DNA of 42,172 nucleotides from JANPJV01 sp031425695 (GTDB taxonomy: Bacteria > Pseudomonadota > Gammaproteobacteria > Xanthomonadales > SZUA-5), in the NCBI GenBank assembly GCA_031425695.1, contig JANPJV010000312.1:1-42172 (forward strand). Reading direction: 5' to 3'. Shown piece by piece: positions 37,167 to 42,172 of the stretch (positions within the stretch are counted from its first letter, which is position 1; each line of letters opens with the position of its first letter). The notes beneath the pieces were generated by a model that did no database searches, was not told the DNA's origin, and was given only the letters and a program-made list of their open reading frames with translations. Both the position numbers and the translations under genes were made by a program.

Positions 37167-38534
37167 TTACTCGCTGTCCTTCAACTCAACACCCAGCGCC
37201 CGGAGCTTGCGGTAGAGGTGAGTGCGTTCGAGGCCGACGGCCTTGGCGAGGCGGCCGACGCTGCCGCCGGCGAGCTTGAGCTGGTGGACTAGGTACTCGC
37301 GCTCGAATTGTTCGCGGGCTTCGCGCAGGGGCAGGCCGAGATCGATCGGGAGGTTGCCTTCGCGCGCACGGTCGGGGCGTGCGGGGCCGAGCGCGCTGTC
37401 GACTTCGGCGAGATCGACCTCGTCGCCGGAGCCGAGGATCAGCAGGCGCTGCACGAGATTGGTCAGCTCACGCATGTTGCTGGGCCACGGGTGCTGGCGC
37501 ATGCGGTTCTGCGCGGCGACGGTGAAGCGCCGGTACGGCATCGAATCGCGATCGGCATAGCGCTCGGCAAAGAAGCGCAGCAGCTCGGGAATGTCTTCAG
37601 GGCGCTCGCGCAGTGGTGTCACCCGCAGCGGCAGTACGCGCAGCTGATAGAGCAGCGCTTCGGAAAAGCGGCCTTCCGCGACTTCCTTCTGCAGGTCCTT
37701 GCTGGTACCGGCGAGCACGCGCGCTTCGAGCGGCACCGGTTCCTGGCCGCCGACGCGGGTGAACTGGCGTGCCACCAGTGCCGCCGCGAGGCGCGCCTGC
37801 AGCTCGGAATTGATCGCGGCAATTTCGTCGAGATAAATCGCGCCACCTTGCGCCTGCTCGAGCAGGCCATGGCGCACATCGCCGTTCTCTTCGACGCCAA
37901 AGAGATCACGCGCGGCATCAGGCTTGAGCAGGGCGCCGCCGGTGACCACGACGAACGGCCGCTCGCGGCGCGTCGAGCGCTCGTGCAGATAACGCGCGAG
38001 GACCTGCTTGCCGGTTCCGGGCTCGCCCTCGAACAGCACGCACGCTTCGGCCTGCGCTGCGCGCTCGACCTTGGCGCGCAGCTCGCTCATCGCCTTGCTG
38101 GCGCCGATCGGCTCCGGCACTTCCGGCAGGCGCTGGCGCAGCACCTCGTTTTCCTGCTGCAGGCGCGAGGCCTCGAGCGCGCGCTCGACGGTCAGCAACA
38201 ACTTGGCCAGCGAGATCGGCTTCTCGATGAAATCGTAGGCGCCAAGACGCGTCGCCTCGACCGCAGTCTCAATGGTGCCGTGGCCACTGATCATCACCAC
38301 CGGCATCGGCGGCCGCCCGCCCTGGCTCCACTCGCGCAGGAGCGAAATGCCATCGGTTCCTGGCATCCACACATCCAGCAGCACCAGGTCCGGCTGCCGC
38401 GCACGCACTGAGCTGCGCGCCGCCGCGGCACTTTCCGCAGCTTCGACCTGATAGCCCTCGTCGGCGAGGATCTCCTGCACCAGCGAGCGGATATCAGGCT
38501 CGTCGTCGACCACCAGAATATGCGTCGCGGCCAT
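37167..38534 (-). CDS. NtrC-family response regulator (NtrX-like) lacking the GAFTGA motif
   Basis: This 455-residue protein has a receiver domain (1-120; acidic pair Asp10-Asp11, phosphoacceptor Asp54 in LLDVWMPGTDG), an AAA+ domain (about 140-370) and a Fis-type helix-turn-helix at the C-terminus (GGSVGRLAKAVGLERTHLYR). Walker A is GEPGTGKQ (170-177) and Walker B GGAIYLDEI. The sigma-54 contact motif GAFTGA, expected after DLFG, is absent: the sequence reads DLFGVEENGDVRHGLLEQAQ. Some NtrC/NtrX relatives without this motif act with sigma-70 or not as classical sigma-54 activators. No kinase gene is adjacent, so it is an orphan here. It is upstream of the symporter gene and may control it. 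Confidence 0.88.
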   Translation of the reverse strand: MAATHILVVDDEPDIRSLVQEILADEGYQVEAAESAAAARSSVRARQPDLVLLDVWMPGTDGISLLREWSQGGRPPMPVVMISGHGTIETAVEATRLGAYDFIEKPISLAKLLLTVERALEASRLQQENEVLRQRLPEVPEPIGASKAMSELRAKVERAAQAEACVLFEGEPGTGKQVLARYLHERSTRRERPFVVVTGGALLKPDAARDLFGVEENGDVRHGLLEQAQGGAIYLDEIAAINSELQARLAAALVARQFTRVGGQEPVPLEARVLAGTSKDLQKEVAEGRFSEALLYQLRVLPLRVTPLRERPEDIPELLRFFAERYADRDSMPYRRFTVAAQNRMRQHPWPSNMRELTNLVQRLLILGSGDEVDLAEVDSALGPARPDRAREGNLPIDLGLPLREAREQFEREYLVHQLKLAGGSVGRLAKAVGLERTHLYRKLRALGVELKDSE

Positions 38535-38610
38535 GGACCGACCAGAACAAAGGGGACCCGCAGAATAGCCCGATTCTTGCTGTTGCCAGACGGGGCAAAA
38601 GGCCAAGGCA

Positions 38611-38772
38611 AGAGAAGCGGGCGAGGAAGAAAAGCGAAAGGAGAAGCGGAAAGGAAGCGAAGGGGAGCGAAGGGGAGCGAAATCCAGTTGCAGAAGTGGG
38701 ACATCCATCGTCTGCATTCCTTCGCGACCCTTTCTGCTTTTCCTTCGCTCCCTTCCCGTCCCGCTCTTTCTG
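38611..38772. repeat. Class 2 inverted repeat D2 (GAAGCGAAGGGGAGCG words)
   Basis: A purine-rich left arm (38611-38681, AGCGAAAGGAGAAGCGGAAA and repeated GGGGAGCGAA) pairs with a pyrimidine-rich right arm (38716-38772, TCTGCTTTTCCTTCGCTCCC). It lies in the 322-base divergent gap 38535-38856 and is related to D1 at 7501. No other element is seen in that gap. Confidence 0.8.
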
Positions 38773-38856
38773 CGTGACAGCGTTGGTTGCGATCTTGCTT
38801 CGGTGCTACCTCGCCGCCTGCTAGATTCATCGCATCGTCGCCTCGAGGTTCCGCCC

Positions 38857-41800
38857 ATGGTCGCGCGCTTGCTCGGGTTCGGACTGCTGCTCATTTCCAT
38901 GGCGCTGCCGGCGGCGGTGACGGAGGTGCCGGAGCCGTTGCGCGGGTGGGAAGGCTGGGTGTTGCACGAGCACGCGTTTCGCGACTGTCCGTTCTATGCA
39001 CTGGTCGAGCCCACAGACGCAAGCGCCTACGCCTGCGCGCTGCCGGGTGTGCTGGATGTCCGGGTGGCCGACGGGGTCGCGCAGCTCACCCTGCCGTATC
39101 GCGTCTACGTCGCTGGCTTCGTCAACCTGCCGACGGCGCAGGATGCGATGCCCGCGAATTTGCGTCTCGACGGCAGCCCTGGCGTGGTGCTCACGGGCGA
39201 GGAGGGCGCGCGTATCTGGCTCGAACCTGGTCAGCACGAGCTCGCTTTTTCGCTCGACCTGGCGCTCGCGCCGGACTCATTGGAAGTACCTCAAAAGATC
39301 CGTGTGGTCACGCTGAGCATGAATGGCCGCACCTTGTTTCCGCTCGCGCGCGAGGGCACGACGGTGTGGCTCGAGCGCAAGGCCGAGACCACCGAGAGCG
39401 ATGCGCTCGAGGTCAAGGTGCACCGGCTGCTGGTCGATGCCATCCCGCAACGGTTGACCACCCGCATTCAGTTGCACGTGGCCGGCAAGGCGCGCGAGAT
39501 CCGGCTTGGCCCGGCGTGGCCGGAGAGCCATGAGCTGGTCGCCGTCTCGGGCGAGCTGGCGGCCACGATCGAGCCGGGCCGCATCTTGCGCGTGCAAGCG
39601 ACTGCCGGCAGCTATACGGTGAACCTGGAAACGCGTGCGCTCGAACCGGCAAATGCGCTGAGCTTCACCTTCCCGGAGCAGAACTGGCCCGACAACGAAG
39701 TCTGGAGCGTGCGCGCTGACCATCGACTGCGCGTGATCGACATCAGCGGCGCCAACCCGATCGATCCGGCCCAGGGTGAAGTACCCCCGGAATGGCGCGA
39801 CCTGCCGGCTTTCGCCATTGCGAGCGGCGAAGGCGTCACGGTGAGCGAGCGCAGCCGTGGCCTTGGCGACAACGCCAATCGCATTCAGCTCAACCGCGAG
39901 CTGTGGCTCGATTTCGACGGCGCGGGGTTCACTGTCCTGGATCACTTGAGCGGGCGCATGCGCCAGGGTTTCCGGCTCGATCTGGCGGCGCCGTATACGC
40001 TGCTGTCGGCGAGCGAGCGGGCCGAGCCGTTGCTGGTGACTGCCGGTGAGGGGGATGCGGTGCGGGGCTTCGAGGTGCGCTATCCGACGCTCAATGTCGA
40101 CGCCAGCGCGCGGCTGCCGCGTGCCGCCGCATTCCCCGCGCACGGCTGGAGCCAGCGGCTGGACGGCATGAGCGCTGCGCTGCACCTGCCGCCCGGCTAT
40201 CGCCTGTTGCACGCCAGCGGCGTCGATCGCGCCCCGCAGGCGTGGATCGAAGCCTGGGATATCTACGATGTATTCATTGCCGCGTTTGCGGTGGTGCTGG
40301 CATGGCGCCTGGGGGGCTACGGTCTCGCTGGCGCCGTTGCCGTGTTCTCGCTGCTCGCGGCACACGAACCGAATGCACCGCAATACAGCCTGATTGCGCT
40401 GCTGCTGTTCATGCTGGCATGGCGCTCGCTCAATGCCGGGCGCCTGCGCGGGGCGCTTGGCCTCGTCGCCCTGGTGTGCGCGCTGATCTTCGCGTGGAAT
40501 AGCCTGCCGTTCGTGCTGAGCCAGGCGCGCTTCGCGCTGCATCCGCAATTGGCGAGCGACAACACCTATCGCGGCATGTTGAGCGCAGATTTCGATGGCG
40601 GCGCCATGCCCGGCGAGGTGGCCAACATCACGTCGGCCGACGCTCCGATGGCGCCACCACCACCGGCCCCGCCGGCGCCGATGGTGCAGGAACAGATACA
40701 GGTGCAGAGCTCGATGCCGATGAGCCGCGCTGCCAACGCCGGCATGCGCAACAAGCGCGCCGATGTCATGCAGCGCTACGCCAAGGACGCCGTGGTGCAG
40801 GCTGGCAACGCCCGTCCGACGTGGCGTTGGCAGCAAGTGGATCTCATCTTCGACGGCCCGGTGGACGTCGGCCAGCCAATGAACCTGTGGCTGTCGCCGC
40901 CCTTCGTCACCGCGCTGTGGCGCTTCGCCATCGTCATCGCGCTCGGCGCCATTGCGCTGGCGCTGGTGCGCCTGCTGGGATGGCGACCCGGGATGCCGCG
41001 TGCCAGCGTTGCGGCAGCGCTGCTGCTGCTCGGCGCGACGTCGGCACACGGCCAGGCCATCCCCGACGACACCTTGCTGCAGACGCTCGCCGAACGGCTG
41101 GCCAAAGCACCCGAATGCGTACCCCAGTGTGGCCGGCTTGGCGTCGGACAGCTGCACCTGGCCGCGGGCCGGCTGCAACTCGACGTCGAGGTCCATGCCG
41201 GGTCGCGCATCCTGGTCCCGCTGCCGCTCGACGATACCGCGCTCTCGGAAGTGTCGATCCGCGTCGATGGCGAACCTGCCGGCCTGCTCGGCTCGCCGCA
41301 GACACCGGGCGCCGTGTGGGTCGTGGTCGAGCGCGGCGTGCACCGGATCGCCCTCGATGCGCGCGTGCGCGGCGACCGCATCGCGCTCGATTTCGTATTG
41401 GCGCCGGCGCGCCTCGAGCTCGACATCCCGGGCTGGGCGGGCACCGGTCTGCGTGCCGGGCGCTTGCTCGCCGAACGGCTGGAGCTGGTGCGCGAGGCAC
41501 CCAGCGAGGCAGTCGAAGCCGGCACCCAGGCGCGCGTACCGGTGAAACCCTTCGTACGCGTCGAGCGCAGCATCTCGCTCGATCTCGACTGGACGGTCAC
41601 CACGCGCGTGCTTCGCGTGGCGCCACAGGAAGGCGGCTACAGCGTGCGCGTGCCGCTGCTCGCCGGCGAGCAGCCGACCGACCCCACCTTGCGTGTGACC
41701 GGCGGCGTCGCGGAGGTCAGCCTGCAGCCCGGGCAGTACGAGGTGGTGATCGAGTCGCGCCTGCCACGTTCGGAGACGCTCACCTTGACGGCGCCGCCGC

Positions 41801-42172
41801 TGGCCGATCGCGCCGAAGTCTGGCGGGTCGTGGTGGGACCCAGCCTGTCGATGCAATCGGCGGGCGTGCCGGTGAGCGAGCCGGTCGCCGGCATCGACGA
41901 GAACGATGTCTGGGAGCATGAATTCCATCCACTGCCCGGCGAAACCCTGACCTTGACCATCTCCCGCCCGGTCGCCGTGCCGGGCGCCACGCTGGTCGCC
42001 GACAACGTGAGCCTGCAAAGCGACGTCGGCGCGCGCAGCCGCACGCAGACGCTCAACGTGGAACTGCGCGCGACGCAGGGCGGCAACCATGCGCTGGCGT
42101 TGCCGGAAGGCGCCGAGCTGCTGAACCTCAGCATCGACGGCCGCACGCTCAGCCTGAAGCCCGAAAACGGCG
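38857..42172 (+). CDS. Very large membrane/exported protein of unknown function (cut by the right edge)
   Basis: The frame is open for 1105 codons from ATG 38857 to the window end. It begins with a signal peptide (MVARLLGFGLLLISMALPAA) and a first extracytoplasmic region of about 440 residues rich in beta-type sequence (WLEPGQHELAFSLDLALAP). Several membrane helices follow (about 468-560), a proline-rich linker (about 596-610, APPPPAPPAP), another helix (about 685-710), and then a second signal-like segment (ASVAAALLLLGATSAHGQ, about 714-731). A second beta-rich extracytoplasmic region (from about 732) continues past the edge. The two halves share style (LAAGRLQLDVEVHAGSRILV, LQPGQYEVVIES) and may be related. 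I do not recognise the family. It is divergent from the regulator gene. Confidence 0.75.
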   Translation, partial: MVARLLGFGLLLISMALPAAVTEVPEPLRGWEGWVLHEHAFRDCPFYALVEPTDASAYACALPGVLDVRVADGVAQLTLPYRVYVAGFVNLPTAQDAMPANLRLDGSPGVVLTGEEGARIWLEPGQHELAFSLDLALAPDSLEVPQKIRVVTLSMNGRTLFPLAREGTTVWLERKAETTESDALEVKVHRLLVDAIPQRLTTRIQLHVAGKAREIRLGPAWPESHELVAVSGELAATIEPGRILRVQATAGSYTVNLETRALEPANALSFTFPEQNWPDNEVWSVRADHRLRVIDISGANPIDPAQGEVPPEWRDLPAFAIASGEGVTVSERSRGLGDNANRIQLNRELWLDFDGAGFTVLDHLSGRMRQGFRLDLAAPYTLLSASERAEPLLVTAGEGDAVRGFEVRYPTLNVDASARLPRAAAFPAHGWSQRLDGMSAALHLPPGYRLLHASGVDRAPQAWIEAWDIYDVFIAAFAVVLAWRLGGYGLAGAVAVFSLLAAHEPNAPQYSLIALLLFMLAWRSLNAGRLRGALGLVALVCALIFAWNSLPFVLSQARFALHPQLASDNTYRGMLSADFDGGAMPGEVANITSADAPMAPPPPAPPAPMVQEQIQVQSSMPMSRAANAGMRNKRADVMQRYAKDAVVQAGNARPTWRWQQVDLIFDGPVDVGQPMNLWLSPPFVTALWRFAIVIALGAIALALVRLLGWRPGMPRASVAAALLLLGATSAHGQAIPDDTLLQTLAERLAKAPECVPQCGRLGVGQLHLAAGRLQLDVEVHAGSRILVPLPLDDTALSEVSIRVDGEPAGLLGSPQTPGAVWVVVERGVHRIALDARVRGDRIALDFVLAPARLELDIPGWAGTGLRAGRLLAERLELVREAPSEAVEAGTQARVPVKPFVRVERSISLDLDWTVTTRVLRVAPQEGGYSVRVPLLAGEQPTDPTLRVTGGVAEVSLQPGQYEVVIESRLPRSETLTLTAPPLADRAEVWRVVVGPSLSMQSAGVPVSEPVAGIDENDVWEHEFHPLPGETLTLTISRPVAVPGATLVADNVSLQSDVGARSRTQTLNVELRATQGGNHALALPEGAELLNLSIDGRTLSLKPENG

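Noticed and set aside
39277..42090. A 937-codon open frame on the minus strand at the right end
   Set aside because: The plus-strand frame has a signal peptide, membrane helices and continuous protein-like sequence; the minus frame is His/Arg/Gln-rich without recognisable domains.

Overview
The window is a gene-dense, high-GC stretch of a bacterial chromosome. The two-subunit glycyl-tRNA synthetase (glyQ-glyS), RluE- and TrmL-type RNA enzymes, a DUF971 protein, an ECF sigma factor paired with a TPR-containing Ser/Thr kinase, and GTAG-headed REP-like palindromes together suggest a gammaproteobacterium of the Lysobacterales (Xanthomonadales). That placement is an inference from gene content. 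I see no tRNA, rRNA, CRISPR array, prophage, complete insertion sequence or transposase.

Layout. 1-1480: end of a MarR-type regulator, then an ECF-like sigma factor overlapping a small one-helix membrane protein. 1648-8422 (minus strand): MgtC/DUF4010 membrane protein, AI-2E-type permease, glyS-glyQ, DUF2306-like membrane protein. 8567-10373: NarL-type two-component pair. 10435-14216: aminoglycoside-phosphotransferase-like protein, TrmL, and an exported M1 aminopeptidase. 14447-17824: comF, DUF971, a YfcG/YghU-like GST, rluE and a second GST. 18218-21627: ECF sigma factor plus TPR kinase. 21793-22539: class I glutamine amidotransferase. 22977-27762: a sulfate ABC transporter operon in the order ATPase, binding protein, permease, permease. 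28049-31005: HAMP/PAS histidine kinase and OmpR-type regulator. 31094-34498: large Asp-box lipoprotein. 34786-35406: tmk. 35585-38534: dicarboxylate/cation symporter and an NtrC/NtrX-like regulator. 38857 to the right edge: a very large unrecognised membrane/exported protein that continues outside the window.

The most striking property is what lies between the genes. About 15 of some 24 gaps hold long inverted repeats of two classes. Class 1 units start with GTAG or GTGG, contain a short GC-rich hairpin and usually end GACGCTTTT; they occur as inverted pairs or arrays, like REP/BIME elements. Class 2 units have arms built from iterated short words (for example ACGCAGATTT, ACGCAAAG or GGTTTC) that pair over tens of bases. 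One class 1 arm lies in frame inside a GST gene, one is part of a tandem duplication that rebuilt the start of comF, one supplies the kinase stop codon, and an array splits the sulfate operon.

Among the proteins, the points worth attention are: the sulfate transporter ATPase with an added C-terminal domain of about 245 residues; an ECF sigma factor whose acidic region-2.2 motif is replaced by Thr/Ser next to its kinase gene; a symporter with NHHGT in place of the usual NMDGT; an NtrC-family regulator without GAFTGA; and the large two-part membrane protein at the right edge.
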